A DNA stretch of 64,000 bases, from assembly GCF_003367705.1 (NCBI RefSeq), contig NZ_CP031425.1, positions 1,302,001-1,366,000 on the forward strand, read 5' to 3'. Every line of letters starts with the position of its first letter. The first letter of the stretch is position 1. The translations under genes were made by a program, and so were the position numbers. The notes below the pieces were generated by a model that did not search any database, was not told where the DNA came from, and saw only the letters and a program-made list of their open reading frames with translations. The DNA is from Microbacterium foliorum. Its GTDB lineage: Bacteria > Actinomycetota > Actinomycetes > Actinomycetales > Microbacteriaceae. Positions 56,298 through 64,000 of this stretch are shown in pieces.

Positions 56298-57290
56298 GTG
56301 GATGCCGATGCGCTGACAGATGCACGCCGCGCCGAGTGGGAGCGGCTGGAGCAACTGAGCCGCGCGCGCCTAGACGGAGCCGGCGTCGATGAGCTGATCG
56401 TGCGCTACCGCGCGGCATCCGCTGATCTCGCCGAGCTCAAGACCTCGGTGGGAGAGTCGCCGCAGGGCGCGTACCTGTCGACGATCCTGGTGCGGGCGCG
56501 TCTGCGCCTCACCGGCGCCTCAGACAGCATCCTCACCCAGACCGCCCGCTTCTTCTCGTCGCAGCTGCCGGCGGCGCTGTACCGGCTGCGCTGGACCACT
56601 CTGATCATCGCGGTGTCCTTCATCGCCATCGTCGTCGGCACGGCCGCCTGGATATCCTCCGACCCCGCTCTCATCGCGACCCTCGGGCCGCCCGACATGC
56701 TCGAGCAGTACGCCGACGAGAGCTTCACCGGCTACTACACCGAGAACCCGGCCGCCGCGTTCATGGGGATGGTCTGGACCAACAACGCCTGGATCGCCCT
56801 GCAGTGCGTGCTCTTCGGCATCACCGGGCTGTGGCCGATCCAGGTGCTCGTGCAGAACGCGATGGGCCTCGGGATCTCGGGAGCCGTCATGGTCGCCCAC
56901 GACAAGGTCGATGTGATGATCCTCTACATCCTCCCGCACGGGCTCCTCGAGATGACGTCGATCTTCGTCGCAGCGGCCGCAGGGCTGCATCTGTTCTGGT
57001 CCTGGGTCGCTCCGGGCCACCGCTCCCGGGGCGAGTCGCTGGCTGCAGAGGGCCGCGCGCTGGCGACGGTCGCGATCGGGCTGGTGTTCTCGCTGTTCGC
57101 ATCCGGACTGATCGAGGGATTCATCACCGGCTGGGCGCTGCCCTGGCCGCTCAAGATCGGCATCGGGGCCGCGGCGCTCGCTGCCTTCCTGATCTACATG
57201 GTCGTCATCGGAGGTCGTGCGCACCGCCGCGGCGAGACGGGCGACCTCATCGAGTACGAGGCGGGGACGCCCCGACTGCTCGCGGGCTGA
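56298..57290 (+). CDS. SpoIIM-like (stage II sporulation protein M) membrane protein
   Basis: Read from the GTG at 56298 the protein is 330 residues, starting MDADALTDARRAEWERLEQL, which looks like the family N-terminus. Residues 1-90 are a helical soluble domain with YRAASADLAELKTS, followed by about five or six membrane helices with WTNNAWIALQCVLFGITGLWP and LYILPHGLLEMTSIFVAAAAG. SpoIIM-like proteins in non-sporulating actinobacteria accompany RDD, DUF58 and MoxR genes; the role is unknown. An ATG at 56280 would add six residues and overlap the RDD start codon. Confidence 0.86.
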   Translation: MDADALTDARRAEWERLEQLSRARLDGAGVDELIVRYRAASADLAELKTSVGESPQGAYLSTILVRARLRLTGASDSILTQTARFFSSQLPAALYRLRWTTLIIAVSFIAIVVGTAAWISSDPALIATLGPPDMLEQYADESFTGYYTENPAAAFMGMVWTNNAWIALQCVLFGITGLWPIQVLVQNAMGLGISGAVMVAHDKVDVMILYILPHGLLEMTSIFVAAAAGLHLFWSWVAPGHRSRGESLAAEGRALATVAIGLVFSLFASGLIEGFITGWALPWPLKIGIGAAALAAFLIYMVVIGGRAHRRGETGDLIEYEAGTPRLLAG

Positions 57291-57312
57291 GCGCGCGCAC
57301 CCCGCGTCAGCC

Positions 57313-57378
57313 CGTGCTCACAGAAGACACCGTGCTCACAGACGGGGCCGTGCTCACAGACGGGGCCGTGCTCACAGA
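57313..57378. repeat. Four 12-bp copies at an exact 18-bp period between convergent genes
   Basis: CGTGCTCACAGA occurs at 57313, 57331, 57349 and 57367, always 18 bp apart. The two middle units are identical over 18 bp (CGTGCTCACAGACGGGGC). The last copy includes the stop codon of the DUF58 gene. Confidence 0.88.
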
Positions 57379-58679
57379 CGTCCGGCGGCCTTGAGCTCCA
57401 GGTAGCGGTCGGCGATCCTCGGGGGCAGCGCCTCGGGGTCGGCGGCGATCGCCTCGCCACCGGCGCGACGCACGGCATCCGCCACGTTCTCGGCATCGCG
57501 CATCGTGCGCTCGGCCGCGGCCGCGAGGTAGATCTCCTCACGGGAGCCGCGTCTCTTCGCGAGGTCGGCGATGCCGTCGTCCGTCACGGATCCGACGAGG
57601 ATGGAGGTGGCCCTCGTGGCATCGGGGAAGGCGCCGAGGAACCCGCGTGCCGACTCCGCGGCGTCCTGCGCGGTGAGCACGACGATCAGAGCGGGACGCG
57701 TGGTGAGAGTGCGCACGGCCGCGAACGCGCCGGGCCAGTCGGTGTCGACCAGCCGTGCGTGCACGGGGGCCATGGCGTCGGTGAGGGCGGGAAGCAGCGC
57801 CGAGCCGTCGACGCCGGTGACGCGGGCGCGGACCACCCGGTCGTACATCAGCAGGTGCACGTGGTCACCGGCACGTGCAGCGAGGGCCGCGAGCAGCAAC
57901 GACGCCTCCAGTGCCGCGTCGACTCTCGTCCCGTCGCCCACGCGGGCCGCGGCCGTGCGCCCGGTGTCGATGATGATCACCACGTGTCGGTCGCGCTCAG
58001 GGCGCCAGGTGCGCAGCATCGTCGTGCCTGCTCGTGCGGTCGCTCGCCAGTCGATCGAGCGCACATCGTCGCCGCGCACGTACTCGCGCAGCGAATCGAA
58101 CTCCGTGCCCTGGCCGCGCACCTGGATGCTCGTGTTGCCGTCGAGCTCGCGCAGCCGGGCCAGACGCGAGGGCAGGTGCTTGCGGGAGGTGAAGGCCGGC
58201 AGCACCCGGATCGTGCCGCGCACCCGATGGCGCACCTGTCGGCCGGAGAGTCCGAGCGGTCCCTGCGAGCGGATCATCACGAACTCGCTGGAGAGCTCGC
58301 CACGGCGGCGGGGGAGGAGCGGGATCGCGACGCGGCGCCGCTCGCCAGGGGGCACGATGAGCCGTTGCCGGTCCTCGCCCGCGCCGGCCGTGGGCTGCCA
58401 GGCATCGCGGATCAGCGCATGGAGCGTCCGGGAGCCGAGGTTCTGCAGCGCGACGCTCACCGGCACCGGCTCGCCGAGTCGCGTGCGGGTCGGTACGCGT
58501 CTGGTCACCACGACCGTGCGCGGGCTGGGCGCTGCCAGCACGTCAACGACCAGCAGCAGAATGCACAGCCCCACCCAGACGCCGAGTACGGCGTATGCGG
58601 GGTACCCGGCGAGCCCGGCGAGGACGACGGGAACGATGCCGACGGCGACGGCGAGCGCGAGACGACCGGTGACGAACAC
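57372..58679 (-). CDS. DUF58 domain protein
   Basis: The 435-residue protein has two N-terminal membrane helices (about 5-50), a beta-sandwich region, and a DUF58 domain with SSEFVMIRSQGPLGL, LREYVRGDDVRSIDWRATAR and a vWA-like C-terminal half containing VVIIIDTGRTAA. DUF58 proteins pair with MoxR ATPases. The GTG start at 58679 directly follows the MoxR stop codon with no base between, so translation is coupled. Confidence 0.9.
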   Translation of the reverse strand: MFVTGRLALAVAVGIVPVVLAGLAGYPAYAVLGVWVGLCILLLVVDVLAAPSPRTVVVTRRVPTRTRLGEPVPVSVALQNLGSRTLHALIRDAWQPTAGAGEDRQRLIVPPGERRRVAIPLLPRRRGELSSEFVMIRSQGPLGLSGRQVRHRVRGTIRVLPAFTSRKHLPSRLARLRELDGNTSIQVRGQGTEFDSLREYVRGDDVRSIDWRATARAGTTMLRTWRPERDRHVVIIIDTGRTAAARVGDGTRVDAALEASLLLAALAARAGDHVHLLMYDRVVRARVTGVDGSALLPALTDAMAPVHARLVDTDWPGAFAAVRTLTTRPALIVVLTAQDAAESARGFLGAFPDATRATSILVGSVTDDGIADLAKRRGSREEIYLAAAAERTMRDAENVADAVRRAGGEAIAADPEALPPRIADRYLELKAAGRL

Positions 58680-59645
58680 CTAGATCGGCACCCTCGTCTG
58701 CTGCACGACGGAGGTCAGCACGGCATCCGCCGACACGCCCTCCATCTGAGCATCCGGCCGCAGCTGCAGTCGATGACGCCAGACCGGCACCAGCATCGTC
58801 TGCACGTGGTCGGGGGTGACCGCCGACGAGGCATTGAGCCAGGCCCAGGCCTTCGCCGCGGCGAGCAGACCGGTCGACGCGCGCGGGCTCGCGCCCAGCT
58901 CCACCGACGGCGACTGCCGTGTGGCTCTGGCGAGGTCGACGACGTATCCGAGCACGTCGTCGGTCACCTCCACCCTGCCCGCGGCGGCCTGAGCGGCACG
59001 GATCTCCTCCGCCGACACCGCGGCCTCGACGCCGGTGAGCTCGCGGGGCGAGAATCCGGAGGCGTGCTTGCGCAGCACGGAGACCTCGGCGTCGCGCTCC
59101 GGCATCCCGACGACGAGCTTCATCAGGAAGCGGTCGAGCTGCGCCTCGGGCAGGGAGTAGGTGCCCTCGTGCTCGATCGGGTTCTGGGTCGCGGCCACGA
59201 GGAAGGGATCGGGAAGCGGGCGGCTCATGCCGTCGGCCGACACCTGCCGTTCCTCCATCGCCTCCAGCAGTGCCGCCTGCGTCTTCGGGGGCGTGCGGTT
59301 GATCTCGTCAGCGAGCAGGATGTTGGTGAACACCGGACCCGCACGGAAGTCGAACTCGCCGGTGCGGGCGTCATACACGAGCGAACCTGTCACGTCACCC
59401 GGCATGAGGTCGGGGGTGAACTGCACGCGCTTGGTGTCGAGACCGAGGGCGCGGGCGAACGAGCGGACCACGAGGGTCTTGGCGACACCGGGCACGCCCT
59501 CGAGCAGGACATGACCGCGAGCGAGCAGGGAGACCAGCAACCCGGTGACGGTGCCGGCCTGGCCGACCACGGCCTTGTCGACCTCGATGCGCACCCGGTG
59601 CATGGCCTGACGCAGTTCGGCGTCGGTGGAGTTCTCAGCGGTCAC
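58680..59645 (-). CDS. MoxR-family AAA+ ATPase
   Basis: The 321-residue protein has Walker A LLEGVPGVAKTLVV (near residue 50), Walker B ILLADEINRTPPKTQAALLEAMEE, sensor I FLVAATQNPIEHEGTY and the arginine-finger region LPEAQLDRFLMK. MoxR ATPases act as chaperone-like remodellers with DUF58/vWA partners, here encoded directly downstream. The GTG start is preceded by GAGGAC. It belongs to the DUF4129-DUF4350-MoxR-DUF58 module, which in mycobacteria (Rv3690-Rv3693, from memory) has the same order. Confidence 0.94.
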   Translation of the reverse strand: MTAENSTDAELRQAMHRVRIEVDKAVVGQAGTVTGLLVSLLARGHVLLEGVPGVAKTLVVRSFARALGLDTKRVQFTPDLMPGDVTGSLVYDARTGEFDFRAGPVFTNILLADEINRTPPKTQAALLEAMEERQVSADGMSRPLPDPFLVAATQNPIEHEGTYSLPEAQLDRFLMKLVVGMPERDAEVSVLRKHASGFSPRELTGVEAAVSAEEIRAAQAAAGRVEVTDDVLGYVVDLARATRQSPSVELGASPRASTGLLAAAKAWAWLNASSAVTPDHVQTMLVPVWRHRLQLRPDAQMEGVSADAVLTSVVQQTRVPI

Positions 59646-59702
59646 GTGGTGTCCTCGGCTTCCGTTGCGGTGAAGGTATGGCGGTCACGGCGGTTCGAGA
59701 TC

Positions 59703-60926
59703 TCACTCGTCCCTCCGCTCGATGATGGTGGAGGCGTCGACGGCCTCTTCGAGCTCCCGCAGGCGCCGGCTCAGATCGATCAGCGTGGGATCGTCCGCGG
59801 GAGGGGGGCCGGCGAGGAGATCGTGCAGCGAGCCGCGCGGGATGCGCAGCCGATCGGATGCCGCGTCGGCGATCTCCTCGGGGCTCGCGGTCACGGCCAG
59901 CCCGAGTCGGCGAGCGAGTCTGCGCCTGCTGCCGTCGCGGATCGCCTCGGAGGCGTGCACGGCGTCGCCCGCCTTCGCGGTCAGCCGCGCGCGTCCGTGC
60001 ATCGTCTCGGAGGCGCGCACCGTGACAGGCAGCGTCTCCGACACGAGGGGACCGAAGCGCTGACCCCGCCACAGTGCCGCGGCGAGTCCGGCGATCATCA
60101 GCAGGAGGATCGCGGGCGTCACCCATCCCGGCGTGAGCGAGCCCAGTGTGTCGGGTGTCTCGCCCTCGATGTCCGTGTCGCCGAAGCTCGGCACGTACCA
60201 GACGACGCGATCGGTCTGTCCCAGCAGCGCGATGCCGAGGGCGGCGTTGCCGTCGTCGGCGAGGTAGGCGTTGCTGAACAACCGTGCACCCTCGACGAGG
60301 ATCCGCGTCGCGTCGGCATCGTCGTCGATGAGCACAGCCGACGCGTCGGTCCCGAAGCACCCTTCGACGCCGTCGGCGGGGGTGAACAGCCGATCGGGGC
60401 GAATCGTGCCGACATCCGCGAACTCGGGCGCATCGCATCCCGCCGACACGGGCGCGGAGTCGGGGGTGGCGTTCTCGCCGAGCTCGAACAGGTTCAGCAG
60501 ATGCGTGCTGCTGGAGAGGAAGACCGTTCGAGCTGCGGGCTCGACGAGGTCGGCGATCCCCTCGTCGCTCAGCGTGTACGGGTTGGACATGACGAGGGTC
60601 GTGTCGGCGTCCAGCGCCGCACGTGCCTCCGTCCTCGAGCGGAAGACCGACACCTCCACACCCTGCTGCTCGAGGATCTGCGCAAGCGCCATGGCGCCCG
60701 ATTCGCCCACGCTCTCGGGGTCGAGGGCACCGCGCTGGTCCGGCATCCGGACGCCCACCTGGATCGCGACGAAGACGCCCCCGAGAACGAGCGCGGCGAC
60801 GATCAGCCATCCGAGCAGCGATTTCAGGCGTCGTCGTCGGTGCGGCTGCTCGGCCGTCGACGGTACATCGACCTCAGGCCCGCTCGGGCGCTGCGCGGTC
60901 ACCACGCTGTCGTCCATCACGGTCAT
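59703..60926 (-). CDS. DUF4350 domain membrane protein
   Basis: The 407-residue protein has a basic N-terminus, one helix (about 36-58), an extracellular DUF4350 domain (LAQILEQQGVEVSVFRSRTEA, TLVMSNPYTLSDEGIADLV, VGTIRPDRLF), a second helix (about 272-290) and a cytoplasmic tail with HASEAIRDGSRRRLARRLG. It is coupled by ATGA overlap to the DUF4129 gene and followed by MoxR after 57 bp. No enzymatic function is known. Confidence 0.87.
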   Translation of the reverse strand: MTVMDDSVVTAQRPSGPEVDVPSTAEQPHRRRRLKSLLGWLIVAALVLGGVFVAIQVGVRMPDQRGALDPESVGESGAMALAQILEQQGVEVSVFRSRTEARAALDADTTLVMSNPYTLSDEGIADLVEPAARTVFLSSSTHLLNLFELGENATPDSAPVSAGCDAPEFADVGTIRPDRLFTPADGVEGCFGTDASAVLIDDDADATRILVEGARLFSNAYLADDGNAALGIALLGQTDRVVWYVPSFGDTDIEGETPDTLGSLTPGWVTPAILLLMIAGLAAALWRGQRFGPLVSETLPVTVRASETMHGRARLTAKAGDAVHASEAIRDGSRRRLARRLGLAVTASPEEIADAASDRLRIPRGSLHDLLAGPPPADDPTLIDLSRRLRELEEAVDASTIIERRDE

Positions 60927-61564
60927 GCGGGCACCAGGTCGGGGCGCAGGGAGCTGAGCCTCTCATCGGTCGCGGCGAGCTCGGCGTAGCGCTCGGCGGT
61001 CGCCGGATGCCGCAGATACCGCACGTCGTCGAACGAGACCGCCGCGCGACGCACCGGGTCGCTCTCGACAGGGAAGACCGCGGAGACCTCCCGGGCGATG
61101 GCCTGAGCCGTGGCGCCGGGGGACGGGTCGATGAGGTCGCGCTCCAGCAGACCCCTCGCCAGCGCCCGGAATCGGAGGATGGTCGCCTCATCCCAGTCCT
61201 GGGCGCGGGCGGCGCGGTCGGCGTCCGTGCGCAGCTGCGCCGCCGACCGATCGTCCTCGGCGCCGAGCAGACCGCCCCGGGCCACGCGGACCGACTGGGA
61301 GCGCCGTGGGCGGCCCCAGATGATCAGAGCGGCGACGAGGGCGCCGAAGACGATGATGCTGACGATGATCAAAGCCGAGGGGCCGACGCTCGCGCCGTTG
61401 TCGGCACTGAAGAGATCGGCCAGGAATCGGCCGATGTCCCGGGCCATGAGGTCGAACCAGGTCGGCTTCGCGTCCGCGTAGCGGGGATCCGCGAGCTCCT
61501 GCTCGGCCCACCGCCGCGCCTCGTCGCCGTCCGGCACGCGCACATCATCGAGGAGGCGGGTCAT
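60923..61564 (-). CDS. DUF4129 domain protein
   Basis: The 213-residue protein has an N-terminal amphipathic part with EARRWAEQELADPRY, one membrane helix (about 65-84) and a C-terminal domain with AQDWDEATILRFRALARGLLERDLIDPSPGATAQAIAREV, the DUF4129 signature. It overlaps its neighbours on both sides by ATGA, so it is part of a tightly coupled operon with the DUF4350 and upstream membrane protein genes. Confidence 0.87.
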   Translation of the reverse strand: MTRLLDDVRVPDGDEARRWAEQELADPRYADAKPTWFDLMARDIGRFLADLFSADNGASVGPSALIIVSIIVFGALVAALIIWGRPRRSQSVRVARGGLLGAEDDRSAAQLRTDADRAARAQDWDEATILRFRALARGLLERDLIDPSPGATAQAIAREVSAVFPVESDPVRRAAVSFDDVRYLRHPATAERYAELAATDERLSSLRPDLVPA

Positions 61565-62961
61565 GCCGGACCCTCACCCCCCGTGCCGGGCGCCGCCCAG
61601 GTCGACTCCGCGCTCGTCGTGGGCGGGGCGGCGGGAGCGGGAGGCGGAGTGGACGGCGTGGAGTACGGGGGCTGTGCCGGTGCCCGCGGCGGCTGCTGCG
61701 CGGGGTACGGCGCCTGTGCCGGGTACTGCTGTTGAGCGGGGTACTGCTGCGGAGCAGGGTACGGCTGTGCCGGGTACTGCTGCTGTGCGGGGTACTGCTG
61801 CGGAGCAGGGTAGGGCTGCCCCGGGTACTCCTGTGTCCCGTAACCGGCGCTCATCATCGCCCACTCCGGCACCTGCTTCGGCGGGGGTGCGCTCGTCACG
61901 GCCTTCGACGGGTCCACCACGAACGGGTCGCCCAGCTGCTCCTCGGTCCACCCGAGATCGCGGCGCTCGACGTGGCCGATCAGAGCCTGGTCGAGGCCCT
62001 CGTACCGCATCCGGCTGTCGAGGTAGACGAGCGTGCCGGCGGTGCTCTGCACGACGAGCGTGATCGCCTGCAGGACAAGCAGGAGGATCTGCGGGGCGAG
62101 CAGGGCGAAGACGAACCCCATGATCGCTCCCGTGTCGGACGAACCGGTCGGGGCGATCACGGTGCTGAACATCGAGCCCAGCAGCGTCGCCGGCAGGCTC
62201 ACCAGCTGCATCGCGACGCCCATGATCGCGCCGATCAGGAAGGTGACTCCCCAGGCGGTCCAGAATCGGCCGCGGGTGAGCCGCCACGATCGGACGAACG
62301 CCTCGCGGAACGTCGCCCGTTCGAGCACCAGGATCGAGGGCACGAGCAGCAGCTTGGTCGTGAGCCAGACCACCAGCGGGATGGTCGCGAGGATCACCAC
62401 GACCACGAGGATGATGATGCCGCCGATCGCCTCGATCGAATTCCCCAGACCCCCGGCGACGAATCCGGCGATGATGAGGAACACGATCACGATCACGCCG
62501 AAAACGAAGACGACCGAGAGGGATGCGAAGCCCGCCAGTCGCCAGAACGAGGGGACCATCCGGCGCCAGAGGGTGCCGAGACCGGCCTTCACCCCGATTG
62601 CGGCGAAGCCGATCTCGGCGGCGACCACTCCCTGCATCAGGGCGGTGAAGGCGATGGAGGCGATGCCCACGGCGAGACCCGCCACGAGATTCATCGCGAT
62701 GGTTCCGGCGAACACGGCCTCGAAGTCCGCGGAGGAGGGGGAGAGGGACTCCAGGCGCGTGAAGGTCGTGACGAACACGAACCCCATCACGGTGGCGCTG
62801 AGCACCACGACCGCCAGCTGGATCACGACCCCGAACCCGAAGAGCACCTTCGGGTTGTGGCGCAGCGCCGCGAATGACCTGCTCAGCAGCATCCCGAAGG
62901 TCAGCGGATGCAGGGGGATGATGCCCCTCTTCGGGGCAGGGGTCCACGTCTGGCCGCTCAC
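61561..62961 (-). CDS. Polytopic membrane protein with Gln/Pro/Tyr-rich repeat tail
   Basis: From the GTG at 62961, with GGAGGG 8 nt upstream, the protein is 466 residues. Six predicted helices (about 50-320) include RLESLSPSSADFEAVFAGT and LVPSILVLERATFREAFVRSW, resembling the membrane domain found before glycerophosphodiester phosphodiesterases (PF10110-like). A cytoplasmic tail (about 370-466) is rich in QQYPA repeats (QPYPAPQQYPAQQQYPA twice). The upstream GTG at 62997 would add 12 residues. It heads the DUF4129-MoxR operon and is divergent from mtrA. Confidence 0.8.
   Translation of the reverse strand: MSGQTWTPAPKRGIIPLHPLTFGMLLSRSFAALRHNPKVLFGFGVVIQLAVVVLSATVMGFVFVTTFTRLESLSPSSADFEAVFAGTIAMNLVAGLAVGIASIAFTALMQGVVAAEIGFAAIGVKAGLGTLWRRMVPSFWRLAGFASLSVVFVFGVIVIVFLIIAGFVAGGLGNSIEAIGGIIILVVVVILATIPLVVWLTTKLLLVPSILVLERATFREAFVRSWRLTRGRFWTAWGVTFLIGAIMGVAMQLVSLPATLLGSMFSTVIAPTGSSDTGAIMGFVFALLAPQILLLVLQAITLVVQSTAGTLVYLDSRMRYEGLDQALIGHVERRDLGWTEEQLGDPFVVDPSKAVTSAPPPKQVPEWAMMSAGYGTQEYPGQPYPAPQQYPAQQQYPAQPYPAPQQYPAQQQYPAQAPYPAQQPPRAPAQPPYSTPSTPPPAPAAPPTTSAESTWAAPGTGGEGPA
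61721..61822. repeat. 51-bp direct duplication encoding QPYPAPQQYPAQQQYPA
   Basis: Two near-identical 51-bp units start at 61721 and 61772 within the coding sequence, giving two 17-residue copies; the shared GTACTGCTGCGGAGCAGGGT is at 61741 and 61792. Confidence 0.85.
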
Positions 62962-63043
62962 CGGCACTCCCTCCGTCGTGCGGTCCCATCGTGTCACACC
63001 CGCCGTCGGACGCGCAGACGGAGGTCGGTGGGACTGAGTGCCA

Positions 63044-63049
63044 TAAGGT
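63044..63049 (+). promoter_or_regulatory. Probable -10 (TAAGGT), leaderless mtrA
   Basis: TAAGGT lies 7 nt before the ATG at 63057, without a ribosome site. Confidence 0.45.
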
Positions 63050-63056
63050 AACAGTT

Positions 63057-63737
63057 ATGACCTCACGCATTCTTGTGGTCGACGATGACACCGCGCTCGC
63101 CGAGATGATCGGCATCGTGCTGCGCACGGAGGGCTTCGAGCCGGTGTTCTGCGCCGACGGAGCGCGGGCCGTCGAGGAGTGGCGCACGCAGCGTCCCGAC
63201 CTCGTGCTGCTCGACCTGATGCTCCCCGGCATGGACGGCATCGAGATCTGCACGCGGATCCGGGCCGAGTCCGGAGTCCCCGTCATCATGCTCACCGCCC
63301 GCAGCGACACCGCCGACGTGGTGCGCGGCCTGGAGGTCGGGGCCGACGACTACATCGTGAAGCCCTTCAATCCGAAGGAGCTCGTCGCGCGCATCCGCAC
63401 CAGGCTCCGCCCCACTCCGCAGACGGTCGGAGAGCAGCTGCGCGTGGGCGACCTCACCGTCGACGTCGATGCGCACGAGGTGCGGCGCGGCACGGAGCCG
63501 ATCGCCCTGACGCCGCTGGAGTTCCAGCTGCTCGTCGCCCTCGCGTCCAAGCCGCAGCAGGTCTTCTCCCGCGAGATGCTCCTCGAGCAGGTGTGGGGCT
63601 ACCACTACAAGGCGGACACCCGTCTGGTCAACGTGCACGTCCAGCGCCTGAGGGCCAAGGTCGAGCTCGACCCCGACAATCCCAAGATCGTCATGACGGT
63701 GCGCGGCGTGGGTTACCGCGCCGGGAGCGCGGGATAG
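63057..63737 (+). CDS. mtrA: Response regulator MtrA (OmpR/PhoB family)
   Basis: The 226-residue protein has a receiver domain (RILVVDDDTALAEMIGIVL with the acidic pocket, LVLLDLMLPGMDGIEIC with the phosphorylated Asp, LTARSD, and KPFNPKELVARIR) and a winged-helix DNA-binding domain (LTPLEFQLLVALASKPQQVF, YKADTRLVNVHVQRLRAK, VRGVGYRAG). The sequence closely follows mycobacterial MtrA, the regulator of cell-wall hydrolases, osmotic response and division. mtrB follows after 7 bp. Start from the leaderless arrangement. Confidence 0.94.
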   Translation: MTSRILVVDDDTALAEMIGIVLRTEGFEPVFCADGARAVEEWRTQRPDLVLLDLMLPGMDGIEICTRIRAESGVPVIMLTARSDTADVVRGLEVGADDYIVKPFNPKELVARIRTRLRPTPQTVGEQLRVGDLTVDVDAHEVRRGTEPIALTPLEFQLLVALASKPQQVFSREMLLEQVWGYHYKADTRLVNVHVQRLRAKVELDPDNPKIVMTVRGVGYRAGSAG

Positions 63738-63744
63738 GACGACG

Positions 63745-64000
63745 ATGGCCGCGCCCACAGCGACCACCACGGCGGTCGCTGTCATCCGCGACTGGCGAGG
63801 CTGGCCGTCGGTCATCAGCACGCTGTGGCGGAGCTCGCTGCGTTTCCGCACGCTGACCATCACTCTTCTGCTCACATCGACCGCGATCCTCATCACGTGC
63901 GTCACCATGGCCCTGGTGATCCAGAACGATCTCTTCGAATCCCGCAAGACCGAGGCGCTCGAAGACGCGGCCCGCGCCGTGAACCTGGCGCAGGTGACGC
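63745..64000 (+). CDS. mtrB: Sensor histidine kinase MtrB (5' part only)
   Basis: From the ATG at 63745 the reading frame is open to the window end (85 codons). It begins with a soluble N-terminus, then LWRSSLRFRTLTITLLLTSTAILITCVTMALVIQ, a membrane helix, and ESRKTEALEDAARAVNLAQ, the start of the extracytoplasmic sensor region. Position directly after mtrA identifies it as the partner kinase; the kinase domain lies outside. AGGA precedes the start. Confidence 0.85.
   Translation, partial: MAAPTATTTAVAVIRDWRGWPSVISTLWRSSLRFRTLTITLLLTSTAILITCVTMALVIQNDLFESRKTEALEDAARAVNLAQVT

Noticed and set aside
50055..57378. Tandem repeats as a CRISPR array
   Set aside because: Units of 16 and 18 bp are contiguous or nearly so, with no unique spacers and no cas genes.
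57759..60989. 1076-residue plus-strand open frame
   Set aside because: It is antisense to DUF58, MoxR and DUF4350, all of which have clear motifs; this frame has none.

Overview
The window is a high-GC actinobacterial chromosome segment. The gene content and order (birA, PH-domain protein, purK, purE, LytR-CpsA-Psr protein; manA, whiB2-type regulator, DUF5719, DUF3499; mtrA-mtrB) and the cell-envelope gene set suggest Microbacteriaceae, most likely Microbacterium or a close relative. That placement is from recognition of families, not from a search. I see no rRNA, tRNA, CRISPR array, insertion sequence, prophage or att site. Coding density is very high: no gap between genes exceeds 300 bp (the largest are about 220 bp at 12615-12834 and about 200 bp at 18124-18324), and many neighbours overlap by ATGA or GTGA.

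Layout. 1-5545: a truncated aminotransferase (minus strand), a membrane-anchored HtrA protease and two TagF-type glycerophosphotransferase-family proteins. 5546-8002: an ExoA-like glycosyltransferase and a third TagF-family protein. 8002-12614: housekeeping (birA, PH-domain membrane protein, purK, purE) ending in an LCP ligase. 12835-30278: a sortase substrate with an LAxTG-type signal, a DUF4012 protein, a Wzm/Wzt-type exporter, seven glycosyltransferases, a large DUF6541 membrane protein, a Wzx-like flippase, a DUF2304 protein and a secreted hemagglutinin-like repeat protein. 30388-33677: dTDP-rhamnose synthesis (rmlA, rmlB and an rmlC-rmlD fusion). 33674-37938: two OatA-like acyltransferases. 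38030-45553: a galactofuranan-type locus (glf, glfT2-like, second wzm/wzt, pyruvyltransferase, membrane protein, glfT1-like). 45651-48361: two O-antigen-ligase-family proteins. 48448-57290: manA, whiB2-type regulator, giant glycosyltransferase, DUF5719, degenerate metallopeptidase, DUF3499, RDD and SpoIIM proteins. 57372-62961: DUF58, MoxR, DUF4350, DUF4129 and a membrane protein. 63057-64000: mtrA and the start of mtrB.

How it fits together. The central 35 kb reads as machinery for surface glycans: nucleotide sugars (dTDP-rhamnose, UDP-galactofuranose, mannose phosphate), glycosyltransferases, two ABC exporters plus a flippase and ligases, decoration by acyl and pyruvyl groups, and LCP attachment to peptidoglycan. 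The flanks hold conserved actinobacterial envelope and division genes.

The most striking regulatory signal is that about nineteen genes have a TANNNT-like -10 element only 6-9 nt before the start codon, with exactly 6 nt in about half of them. This indicates widespread leaderless transcription. In two places it produces extreme compaction: overlapping divergent -10 boxes at 24955-24961, and a terminator-like hairpin overlaid on the next gene's promoter and start at 2826-2872.
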